From the NCBI GenBank assembly GCA_942493375.1, contig OW818698.1, forward strand, positions 6,014,001-6,078,000: a DNA stretch of 64,000 nt, read 5' to 3'. Below are positions 54,460-63,800 of this stretch, piece by piece; the first letter of the stretch is position 1; each line of letters starts with the position of its first letter. Position numbers and translations under genes: made by a program. A model generated the notes under the pieces. That model ran no database searches. It saw nothing but the letters and a program-made list of their open reading frames with translations, and was not told the DNA's origin. The DNA is from G942493375 sp942493375. Lineage in GTDB: Bacteria; Armatimonadota; UBA5829.

Positions 54460-54884
54460 TCCCTGACCTCCAACTTTCCGGCGTTTTTTGCTTGCCAGTA
54501 AAGAGCATACCTGTTCTCAGCGCGAATAATACATTGCATATTCCGACTTCTGCTATTATCTGACTTTTTGTCATCATCACCTTCAACAAGCATCCATTTG
54601 TCGCCATCCCGAAAACAATATATTCTGACGCTATATGCCTTGAACTCGTAAATTGGTTTATGCCCTTCAATGGCCTTGAATTGTTCCTGGTTTACTATTC
54701 TGCCTATTTCTATGAGTTTCTTGAATAGCACAAGTAGCCTGTTGAAACAATCTGGCCTACTCTTGTTCAGATCAACAAGAAAATCTCCCACCGGCAAGTG
54801 ATTATCTTCCCCATAATGATACAGCTTAAAACAGGGAAAGCCGCTAGATATAGTGATTGGTAATCGCTGTATATATATGGACAT
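54456..54884 (-). CDS. RelE/HigB-like toxin
   Basis: 142 residues. The central stretch 'I-Y-E-F-K-A-Y-S-V-R-I-Y-C-F-R-D-G-D-K-W-M-L' followed by 'D-D-D-K-K' matches the beta-sheet core and basic loop of RelE/HigB mRNA interferases (Gp49-type). Family members cut mRNA at the ribosome. The N-terminal ~60 residues are longer than in minimal toxins. First gene of a two-gene minus-strand operon; a weak AGGT site precedes ATG 54884. Catalytic residues cannot be assigned firmly. Confidence 0.75.
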   Translation of the reverse strand: MSIYIQRLPITISSGFPCFKLYHYGEDNHLPVGDFLVDLNKSRPDCFNRLLVLFKKLIEIGRIVNQEQFKAIEGHKPIYEFKAYSVRIYCFRDGDKWMLVEGDDDKKSDNSRSRNMQCIIRAENRYALYWQAKNAGKLEVRE

Positions 54885-55066
54885 GTGTTTACCTATATGT
54901 TAACACTGTATCTATTCTAGATTATGCCATAATCTGATGTCAAACTAAACGCTAAAAGAGTATATATTTTTTAGTATTATAGTAAAACAGAATAGCTGGA
55001 AGCTGAAAGAAGCACCAATCATCTTCACTAGTCTAAGTCACTATCAGATTCCATTATGTTCAGTAT

Positions 55067-56395
55067 TCACCTTTCACAGCCGAATGCAGCAGCAATGTCC
55101 CCTATGTATCTTGGTTCATTTGTTGGGTTGTGGATAGGTATGCAGGCTCCACGCAGAAAATCATGGGTTGTATCCATCCAGTCGTCCATCCTTGCTCGCA
55201 TATCCTGAAGAACCTCGGTATATGTTGGATCCTCTATGCAATTGTGGAATTCGTTCGGATCTACATACAGATCGTAGAGCTCTTCAAATGGCCGGGGTCT
55301 TCCTGAATCGAATATGTTGTTGTCCGGATTATTCTCCTGCAGTTCATCCGGCAGCGGCCAGTAGTTGCGCTGTGAATAGTTGCGGATCAGTTTATAACGC
55401 TGGCTTCTGACTGCTCTCATAAGATCAGCATCTTCGTGGAAGTGGCGTTCTGTAAAAACTGCTGGATTTGGTGTGTAAGATTCTCCTGATAAGACGGATG
55501 CGTAACTTCGTCCCTGCAGATTGTCCGGGAGTGCACAGCCGGTTATTTCCAGAAGTGTGGGGACCAGGTCTACGTGACTTATTGAGTGGTTGCACACACT
55601 TTCAGGTTTTATATGGCCTGGCCAACGCATAATCATTGCAGTGGCGATTCCTGGATCATAGAGTGTGCTCTTTGCACGCGGCATGGCTATTCCATGGTCG
55701 GTGGTAAATATTACCAGTGTATTGTTATCGAGTCCGGTTCTTTTGAGTGTAGAGAAGACTGAATCTACAACTTCGTCCATATATGAAACTGAACCGCAGT
55801 ATTGGCTTATTAGTCTCCGATTTACATCGAAATTCGGTAAGTATGCAGGAAGCTTTATATCATCCGGGTTGTATCGACCCTGATATTGATCTCTTACCCA
55901 GAGTCCATGGCACTCCCATGTGGCTGCATTTATATAAAATGGAGCATCTTCACGCGTGTGGCTTTCCAGGATTGCATTTACATCACTAACAACATCCTCG
56001 ACATAGAGATTGTTATTGCCAAGATGCTTGTATCTATTGCGGGAGCGATCCTGACGTTCGTGTTGTATCCCGCAATTATATGTCTCGTAACCAGCCGTAT
56101 TGAGATAGTCTACAATAGTCTTCTCACTCTCAGGAAGGCTCCATGCAAATCCCTGATGAGCCAAACCCATCAGACCATTGCTGTGAGCATAACGGCCAGT
56201 GAGCATGCAACCACGCGCAGGACTGCAGGGAGAGGATGCACAAAAATGATTCGAAAAGCGTATGCCTTCACTTGCCATTCGATCGAGTGTTGGAGTTTTA
56301 ACATTAGGATCACCATAACAGCCAAGCATTGTACCGGTGTCGTGCACTGTTATGTGGATTATATTTGGTCGTTCATTCGTCTGAACTGCTGGCAT
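55067..56395 (-). CDS. Type I sulfatase, cytosolic or unexported
   Basis: 442 residues from ATG 56395 with AAAGG upstream. C57 in C57-S-P-A-R61 is the residue converted to formylglycine, and 'G-R-Y-A-H-S-N-G' completes the signature. The N-terminal metal site reads 'T-V-H-D-T-G', with His in place of the first Asp of the common D-D-x-G; 'F-T-T-D-H-G' supplies the C-terminal Asp-His pair. No signal peptide is seen, unusual beside exported hydrolases. Such enzymes remove sulfate from sugars; an anaerobic sulfatase-maturing enzyme would be needed and is not in the window. Lies downstream of the GH36-like gene in the same direction. Confidence 0.87.
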   Translation of the reverse strand: MPAVQTNERPNIIHITVHDTGTMLGCYGDPNVKTPTLDRMASEGIRFSNHFCASSPCSPARGCMLTGRYAHSNGLMGLAHQGFAWSLPESEKTIVDYLNTAGYETYNCGIQHERQDRSRNRYKHLGNNNLYVEDVVSDVNAILESHTREDAPFYINAATWECHGLWVRDQYQGRYNPDDIKLPAYLPNFDVNRRLISQYCGSVSYMDEVVDSVFSTLKRTGLDNNTLVIFTTDHGIAMPRAKSTLYDPGIATAMIMRWPGHIKPESVCNHSISHVDLVPTLLEITGCALPDNLQGRSYASVLSGESYTPNPAVFTERHFHEDADLMRAVRSQRYKLIRNYSQRNYWPLPDELQENNPDNNIFDSGRPRPFEELYDLYVDPNEFHNCIEDPTYTEVLQDMRARMDDWMDTTHDFLRGACIPIHNPTNEPRYIGDIAAAFGCER

Positions 56396-56436
56396 ATCTC
56401 GCACCTTTTAGGTTTGTTAAATGTTCTTTCTGTTTC

Positions 56437-56459
56437 GGGTGCAATTTGCAATTGCACCC
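56437..56459. terminator. Stem-loop between the GH36-like and sulfatase genes
   Basis: GGGTGCAATT (56437-56446), TGC loop, AATTGCACCC (56450-56459): perfect 10-bp stem, lying 41 bases upstream of the sulfatase start and 95 bases beyond the GH36-like stop. No T run is seen, so termination is uncertain. Confidence 0.45.
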
Positions 56460-56554
56460 GAACAGATAAGTATTTCACTTTCAACTATCCACTTTCAACT
56501 TTCAACGAGCGTCTCCCCGTCTCCCAGTCCCCAAGTCTCCCCATCTTCCCTTCG

Positions 56555-59500
56555 CTATTCCACTTCAATTCCGTGCAATATAGCGTCGTTTTTGCCTGCT
56601 GCTGTTACCTGGATTGTTATCAGGCCTTTGGTGTCCGGGGTTATGTTTTCGGCTCTGATGTCGGCGGACATGTTGGTTTGGCCGGCGGCTGCTGCGGGGT
56701 CCCAGGATTTGCGGATTGACTGGCCGTTGATCTCTATGTCCATCGGGCGTTTACCCAGCTCTGTGAGCCAGAGTTCGGCGAACTTGAGGTGGACTGAATA
56801 GAGGCCGGGGGCGGCTTCTATTTTGTAGACCAGGCTCTTGCCGGACCGGGCTGTCTGGTAGAGCGCCTGGTCCAGAGGGGTAGGGGATGCCTGGGCTACA
56901 GGGGCTGTTGAAGTCAGCATCTGGGATTTATCGAGGTTCTGGTCTTTGGTCCAGATGAAGCTGTTCCAGTCGACGAAATCGGTGTCTGATCCGCAGTTGA
57001 TACGGGTGACTGGTTTGATCTCCGGGATTATCTCGATAGCCTGGACCATTGCATTATCGGTCTCCTGCACAGGGTCCTGACCTCCGGTGAAGCGCAGCAC
57101 TATATTGCCTTCAGCGTTCGGGACTATGTAGCGGAATACTCTTTCGTGGGCTTTCCTGTAGCCTCGAGCGTCCTGGCAGATATCGAAGTCACGCAGCTTC
57201 TGGTGTCCGTTGACACTGACATTAAATGGTCGCTGGTATATCCACTGATACTTGGGCTCTGCAAACTTCAACCGGATTGCATAGAGTCCGGGTTTTGCAG
57301 GGATTGAGTAGGTGAAGTCCTTACCCTCTCTGCCGGACTGGTAAAGCGGCTGGTCACTGAGGGTGGGGGATGCTCCTGCTATATCAACTTTGGTAGCAAG
57401 AGGTTTTCCGCCTTTGAAGTATTTATCCTCAGACCATAGATTACCTGCCTGGTCTGTATAGGATGTCTTTGATCCACAGAGGATACGGACTACGCTGCCT
57501 CTGTCGGAAGCCTTTGTCTCTTCATTATATACAATCCTCGGCATCCATCCGATTATATCGCTTGCCGGGTCTGTTCCCTTGTCAAGCACGAAACGGATTG
57601 TGTCACCTGCAGCAACATGAACTGTAAGGTCGTGGACTAGTCCTACAACGTTGTTCAAAGGAACTGTTGCCCAGCCGGATGCAGGCCAAATCTGGTTGTC
57701 ATTTTGCATTATCTTTACATTTAACGGCTGTCCCTTGTCCTGCCGGTAGTATTCTTTCATAACTCTGCTGCCAATCCGGACAGAACCTGATATTGGAGCT
57801 ACCCAGGTGCGGACGCAGGCGGTTTTAGTGGATGCCTGCTGCCATGCGCGCCCAATATGTGCTCCAGCCGGGCCTTCCCAATAGCCCTCGACTCCACCAG
57901 GCTTGTTGGGACTGCCTCCGAGATCGGCGGCTGAGGTTGAAGCGGGCTTTACAAACTGCATTGAGAAATAGTTCTTGCCGTCAGTTGTCGTCTCTGCATA
58001 CCAGCCATCTCTACCTGGCTCTGAGAATAATCCGCCAAGTGCATAAGCCGTAATCGGATCGTTGTCGACTGCTTTTCCTGCTGTCCACGGGCTCAGATTG
58101 CCGCTGCCGTCTACTGCACGGACTTCGTATTTAGCGTCCGGATTATAACCAGCCGAGTGGTCGAAATAATAGGTTCCGACGCTGGCCTTGCCGAGGACTT
58201 TTCCATCCAGGCTGACTTCGTAGAAGCTGATCCAGTTATTATCGATACCGGCTGACCAGTAGATGCCGACGCCGGAGTGGCCGATGTTGGTCTCTCTTCT
58301 GACCAGCACATTTCCCGGTGCTGCGGGAGCTTTATTGTCCCCTTTTGAACCCGGTCTGTCGGGTAGACCAATCCAGATAAGCTCACCGGGTGCCATCTCT
58401 TTGATAACGATCCCTTTTGACATCAGGTCAGCGCCTGTTCGGACTGTTGTCTCCTGGCTGGAATCGAGCCCCACAACATATTTGTGCTCTGGCAGAAGTT
58501 CGCGCGGGCAGATTGTGACCTTGCCTGGCGCTTTGTGCTTGATTATTATGCATGCCTTGGTGCGGTCATGGCTGGTCCGCTGGTTGTAATAGTATTCTAC
58601 ATCACCTTTGACTGTCGGGTGGAACATATATGACCATCGACCGGCAATTCCTTCGCGCAGCATATAACGGTAGATTTCCAGGTCTTTGCGGATATATTCG
58701 TTGTCATTTCCATTGGCGTAGAAGAACCAGAAAGGCACCATAGTCAGGGTCTGTCTGGCTAACTCAGGTCTATATACACCTTTAGACAGGGCAGGCTCAA
58801 TGATATCGGTCCATTTATCAGGCGGCTCTATGTAGGAGAAGTAGTAGTTGGTCTGATCTCCTCGCCCGAAGTCAGAGAAGTAGTTTGTGTTGGCATAGCG
58901 CTGGACTTCGTAAGTATGCGAATAGTGACTTCCTCCGCTGCAGGTGTGGAAAGAGCAGCCGGGGTGGTTGTCCAGGAAGTGTTCTATCTTGTCTCTCAAG
59001 TCTCCATCAGATGCCCAGTCCGGGAACCCGACGCCGTCTGTGCGCCACTCGAAATCTCCCCATGCACCGACTTTGGTGTCCATAACTCCAGGAGACGGAC
59101 GACCAACAAACCAGGCCAGCCAGCGTAGGTCCATCTTCTTGAGATACCGCAGAGACTGGGCAAAATCAGGACTCTCATACCCGCTGCTGAATACGTTTCC
59201 GTAGGAGTCATCAGGCATTGTCGGATACATCGACCATCCGGCATCATCCCAGAGCATGTCAAAACCCATATCCCGGCACTTGTCTGCATCCATATCCAGG
59301 AAAGCCAGTCTCTCTCCGAACTGCTCCTGCAGGTTCTGAACGCAGTATATCCAGGGCAGGGCCCACTTGGGTTTTGCATAGTAGTCCATATTGGTGTAGT
59401 CCCACATATACTGGTATTGCCAGTCGTAGGACCGTGCAGCCATATCATCCAGGCTGCCGGCAAATGCGCCAATAGTCACCATCGGGAGCTTGATCTTCTG

Positions 59501-60307
59501 ACCGGGAGCAAGCTGAACAGCGTCAAGGTCGGTGACAACGGCTGTGACATTTGCAGGTCCGGATGCTTCGCTGTCTACCGATATACGCCATGTGCCAAGG
59601 TACTCCAACGCAAAGAACCAACCATCTGCAGAGGTATCTTTGCGCATAAACGCCATCCACGGCATAAAGGCTGACGTCGATGTTGCATTCAGGGTCTGGT
59701 GATAGGATTTAGTAATGGGAGCGCTGTGCATCATCCCCTGGTCTGCAACGCTGTTCCCACCGATCATCCAGTAGTTTGTATAAGAAGCAGCGCTGTCTCC
59801 ATCCATGCTGATTGACAGAGCATTGGATGGCACTGTATATGCTGCTGAGCCTGTGTTCTCCATCTCAACCCACTGCCGGATGACTGAAGTCCCGGGATAA
59901 GCTACTGCATGGAACCTTGCTTTTATGTTTTTCTGAGTCATTTCAACAACCAGCTGAACCACAGGTCGACCATTCAGAGTCTCCTTGCTGGCGGTTGCAT
60001 TGCCAAGAATCCATTTACTACTGTTATCAGGTGAACCGAGTGCAGGTAAAACAGATGTCTTGCTGGCATACTCGCAGGCCTTTTTTGTCAGTTTGTTTTT
60101 GAAGCCATCGACTATCAAAAGACCATCATTCAATTCATAGGTCAACTCGACAGCTTTTGTCCCCACTTTCCAGCTCAGTCCTTCTGATCGCACAAAGGCA
60201 TCACCGACTTTCGCGTTGCCTTTGGAATCAGCTTCTGCAGGGTTGTCAACTGAGGCACACAAAAAGAGAATCAGACAAATCGTTAGAAATAGCATAAATA
60301 TATCCAT
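56555..60307 (-). CDS. Secreted GH36-like alpha-galactosidase with Fn3 and two malectin-like domains
   Basis: 1250 residues; ATG 60307 with AGGAG about ten bases upstream. Signal peptide ~1-26. An N-terminal sandwich (~35-290) and barrel (~300-620) carry 'W353-D-D-A-G-W358' and 'C456-S-G-G459' followed by 'F-S-D-F', the clan GH-D pattern of alpha-galactosidases; the exact nucleophile is uncertain. An Fn3-like domain (~690-775), a sandwich (~790-925), and two malectin-like domains follow, each opening with 'R-I-x-C-G-S' (~930-1090 and ~1095-1250). Malectin modules bind glycans. Retaining removal of alpha-galactose outside the cytoplasm is the likely role, alongside the sulfatase. By eye it is more GC-rich than its neighbours, particularly at the C-terminal end. 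Confidence 0.8.
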   Translation of the reverse strand: MDIFMLFLTICLILFLCASVDNPAEADSKGNAKVGDAFVRSEGLSWKVGTKAVELTYELNDGLLIVDGFKNKLTKKACEYASKTSVLPALGSPDNSSKWILGNATASKETLNGRPVVQLVVEMTQKNIKARFHAVAYPGTSVIRQWVEMENTGSAAYTVPSNALSISMDGDSAASYTNYWMIGGNSVADQGMMHSAPITKSYHQTLNATSTSAFMPWMAFMRKDTSADGWFFALEYLGTWRISVDSEASGPANVTAVVTDLDAVQLAPGQKIKLPMVTIGAFAGSLDDMAARSYDWQYQYMWDYTNMDYYAKPKWALPWIYCVQNLQEQFGERLAFLDMDADKCRDMGFDMLWDDAGWSMYPTMPDDSYGNVFSSGYESPDFAQSLRYLKKMDLRWLAWFVGRPSPGVMDTKVGAWGDFEWRTDGVGFPDWASDGDLRDKIEHFLDNHPGCSFHTCSGGSHYSHTYEVQRYANTNYFSDFGRGDQTNYYFSYIEPPDKWTDIIEPALSKGVYRPELARQTLTMVPFWFFYANGNDNEYIRKDLEIYRYMLREGIAGRWSYMFHPTVKGDVEYYYNQRTSHDRTKACIIIKHKAPGKVTICPRELLPEHKYVVGLDSSQETTVRTGADLMSKGIVIKEMAPGELIWIGLPDRPGSKGDNKAPAAPGNVLVRRETNIGHSGVGIYWSAGIDNNWISFYEVSLDGKVLGKASVGTYYFDHSAGYNPDAKYEVRAVDGSGNLSPWTAGKAVDNDPITAYALGGLFSEPGRDGWYAETTTDGKNYFSMQFVKPASTSAADLGGSPNKPGGVEGYWEGPAGAHIGRAWQQASTKTACVRTWVAPISGSVRIGSRVMKEYYRQDKGQPLNVKIMQNDNQIWPASGWATVPLNNVVGLVHDLTVHVAAGDTIRFVLDKGTDPASDIIGWMPRIVYNEETKASDRGSVVRILCGSKTSYTDQAGNLWSEDKYFKGGKPLATKVDIAGASPTLSDQPLYQSGREGKDFTYSIPAKPGLYAIRLKFAEPKYQWIYQRPFNVSVNGHQKLRDFDICQDARGYRKAHERVFRYIVPNAEGNIVLRFTGGQDPVQETDNAMVQAIEIIPEIKPVTRINCGSDTDFVDWNSFIWTKDQNLDKSQMLTSTAPVAQASPTPLDQALYQTARSGKSLVYKIEAAPGLYSVHLKFAELWLTELGKRPMDIEINGQSIRKSWDPAAAAGQTNMSADIRAENITPDTKGLITIQVTAAGKNDAILHGIEVE

Positions 60308-60875
60308 TAATGTTTATCTCCTGGATCAGGTGTTGGAGGTTGGCTCCAATACATTGAATACGCACGTGTAGTATAAGAGAGGGGCAGGTAGATGTCAATG
60401 GGTCGATGGGAAGAGCAATAGTTCAGGATTGTTGTTTATCTCGGAAGAAATAGGATCGCGCATATTTACCACATAATAGGTGCGGTGCCCAGCAATAACG
60501 TAAAGAATAGATGTGTTAGAACTAGGTCAAGTATTTACGTAGTATAATATAAGTATATATCGTGCAATGACACATAATTAGAATACATAATACGATGAAT
60601 TTAAAAAACGTACGTAAATATTGGTAAATAAACTACAAAAGAAAAAATATGTTCATATTATCAGAGGTATGCCTAAAGAAACAGGGTTGCATTGCCGACG
60701 ATTAAGCCAACATACAATACAGTAAAAAAATGCTGATATATATGTGATTTGCGCAATATGTGATGCAGCTTAAGAAGTTGATACAAATTTGAGTGTCAGT
60801 GCACTGACTAGTACAGTTTTATCACTGGGCTGCATAACATGTATGAGAATGGCAAACAAAAAATGGAGGAGAATT
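60308..60875. other. Intergenic region between divergent GH36-like and chemoreceptor 3 genes
   Basis: 568 AT-rich bases with no supported ORF. It should hold both divergent promoters; a sigma-28-type candidate for the receptor lies at 60674-60701, and the GGAGGA ribosome site at 60865-60870. Confidence 0.65.
60674..60701 (+). promoter_or_regulatory. Candidate sigma-28 (FliA)-type promoter
   Basis: TAAAGAAA (60674-60681) and GCCGACGA (60694-60701), with a 16-base gap after TAAA instead of the usual 15. It lies about 175 bases upstream of the chemoreceptor start. By-eye similarity only. Confidence 0.35.
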
Positions 60876-63800
60876 ATGATGAAATTGAACTCAATCAAAC
60901 TACTACCGAGAGTACTCGGTGCATTTGTAATTGTGGCAGCAATTGCGGCATTTGTTGGAGTTGTTGGTATAACCAATATGAGAAAAATTGACAATGCCGA
61001 TACAGTGTTATATGAACACATGACAGTACCTCTCAGCCAATTGGCTGTTATGGGTACATCACTTCATCGCATAAGAGTAAATATACTGGAAGCAATATCA
61101 GAATCGGGAACGCAGGAAGCCAAAGGTTTTGCTGAAAGAGCATTAATGTGGCGTACTGAACTAGAGAAAAAAAGCGATGAGTTCGATAAGGCCATAATTG
61201 GCAAGAAAACAAAATCTGTTTTTGATGAATATTCGACGCTAAATAAAGAATATGATCCAGCTATTACCAGGATTCTCAACCTGGCTGTTGCGGGAAAGGC
61301 AAAAGAGGCAGAGGCATTTATGAGAACCCAGACTTCTTTAGTCAGAAAAGTCCAGGGGAAAATGGATAAGCTCGTAGAGATGACTATTGCTGACGCGAAG
61401 GCATCATCAAAAGCGAATGCTGCTCTCGCAAATAAAGCCACTACGACAGTAATTGCTCTTGTTTGTGTTGCAGTATTAATGGCTTTGTCACTTGGCTTGG
61501 TTATCACTTTAAGTGTTTCAAAACCAATCTCAGATGTGAAGAATACTGCGAATCGACTTGCTCTTGGTGATACGGATGTTCTTATGAAGGCAAGTGGCAG
61601 GGACGAGATATCCGATCTAGCACGCTCTATGATCAAGGTCAGTGAGTCCATCCGTGGACTGATTGACGAGACAGGAGTTCTGAGTGGAGCAGCCATAGAA
61701 GGATGTCTGGATATCAGAGGAGATGCCGATAAGTTTGAAGGTGGATTCCGAGACATAATCTTAGGAGTCAACAATACTCTTGATGCTGTTATTGGACCTC
61801 TCAATGTTGCGGCGGAATACGTAGAAAGGATTTCGAATGGTGATATCCCTCAGAAGATCACTGACGAATATAATGGTGACTTCAACGAAATCAAGAACAA
61901 TCTGAATAGGTGTATTGACTCAGTCAACGCGCTGGTTGTTGATGCTGGAATATTGAGCGCAGCCGCAATAGTGGGCAAGCTGGACACCAGAGCTGATGAG
62001 ACAAAGCACCAGGGAGATTTCCACAAGATCATCAAGGGAGTCAATGAAACACTGGATACACTGGTGGGACATATGAACTCAGTGCCAGCACCATTAATGA
62101 TTATAGACAATGATTTTAACATTCAGTACATGAATCAGACTGGCGCTGATATTCTTGGTAAGAGTAAAGCCCAAATAGTTGGCAGCAAATGCTACGATAA
62201 TTTCAAGACTTCGGACTGCAAAACTGCCAAATGTGCCTGTGCACGCGCAATGTCAGATGGCCGTAAGGCAGCTAGTGAGACGGATGCACATCCAAACGGG
62301 ATGAACCTGGATATCTCTTATGTTGGCGTGCCGATTAAGGACCAGCAAGGTGCTGTGATAGGTGTTTTGGAAGTAGTTACTGATCAGACTGCAATAAAGC
62401 AGGCAGGAAGGCTGCAACAGAAGATAAGTGAGTTCCAAGACAATGAAGTAAAAAGCCTTGTTGAGAACCTTGGTAAATTTGCTGAGGGCAACCTTAACTT
62501 CACTCTGGATGTTTCCGAAGGTGATAACGATACTGTTGAGACCAGAGCTAATTTCGTGAGTATTAGTGACGCGTTGAATCAAAGTGTGAAGGCAATCAAA
62601 TGTCTTGTTGATGATGCCAATATGCTGAGCATTGCATCTGTAGAAGGTAAACTGGATACCAGGGCAGATGCTGTCAAGCATCAGGGTGAATTCCGCAAAA
62701 TTATAGAGGGAGTCAACAATACTCTTGATGCTGTTATTGGACCTCTCAATGTTGCGGCGGAATACGTAGAAAGGATTTCGAATGGTGATATTCCTCAGAA
62801 GATCACTGACGAATATAATGGTGACTTCAACGAAATCAAGAACAATCTGAATAGGTGTATTGACTCAGTCAATTCACTGGTTGTTGATGCTGAAATGTTG
62901 AGCGCATCCGCAATAGTGGGCAAGCTGGACACCAGAGCTGATGAGACAAAGCATCAGGGAGATTTCCACAAGATAGTCCAGGGAGTCAATGAAACATTGG
63001 ATACACTGGTGGGACATATGAACTCCGTGCCATCACCATTAATGATTATCGACAATGATTTTAACATTCAGTATATGAATCAGACTGGTGCTGATATTCT
63101 TGGTAAGAGTAAAGCCCAAATAGTTGGCAGCAAATGCTACGATAATTTCAAGACTTCGGACTGCAAAACTGCCAAATGTGCCTGTGCACGCGCAATGTCA
63201 GATGGCCGTAAGGCAGCTAGTGAGACGGATGCACATCCAAACGGGATGAACCTGGATATCTCTTATGTTGGCGTGCCGATTAAGGACCAGCAAGGTGCTG
63301 TGATAGGTGTTTTGGAAGTAGTTACTGATCAGACTGCAATAAAGCAGGCAGGAAGGCTGCAACAGAAGATAAGTGAGTTCCAAGACAATGAAGTTAAAAG
63401 CCTTGTTGAGAACCTTGGTAAATTTGCTGAGGGCAACCTTAACTTCACGCTGGATGTTTCTATAGGCGATAAGGATACGGCAGAGGTTAGAGCTAGCTTT
63501 GTAGCTATCAGTGAAGCATTAAATCAAAGTGTGAATGCCATAAAACAGCTTGTTGAGGATGCAAATATGCTGAGTAATGCTGCTGTAGATGGTAAACTGG
63601 GCACCAGGGCGGATATCAGTAAACATGGTGGTGACTTCCGCAAGATTGTCCAGGGAGTCAATGAAACACTCGATTCAGTCATTGGACCTCTCAACGTGGC
63701 CGCTGAATATGTTGATCGAATCTCAAACGGTGATATACCTGAAAAGATCGTCGATAAATATAATGGTGACTTTAACGAGATTAAGAACAACCTGAACAAG

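Noticed and set aside
55886..56719. 277-residue plus-strand ORF
   Set aside because: It runs antisense to the sulfatase N-terminus, the intergenic gap and the end of the GH36-like gene; composition is not protein-like and there is no ribosome site or recognisable motif.
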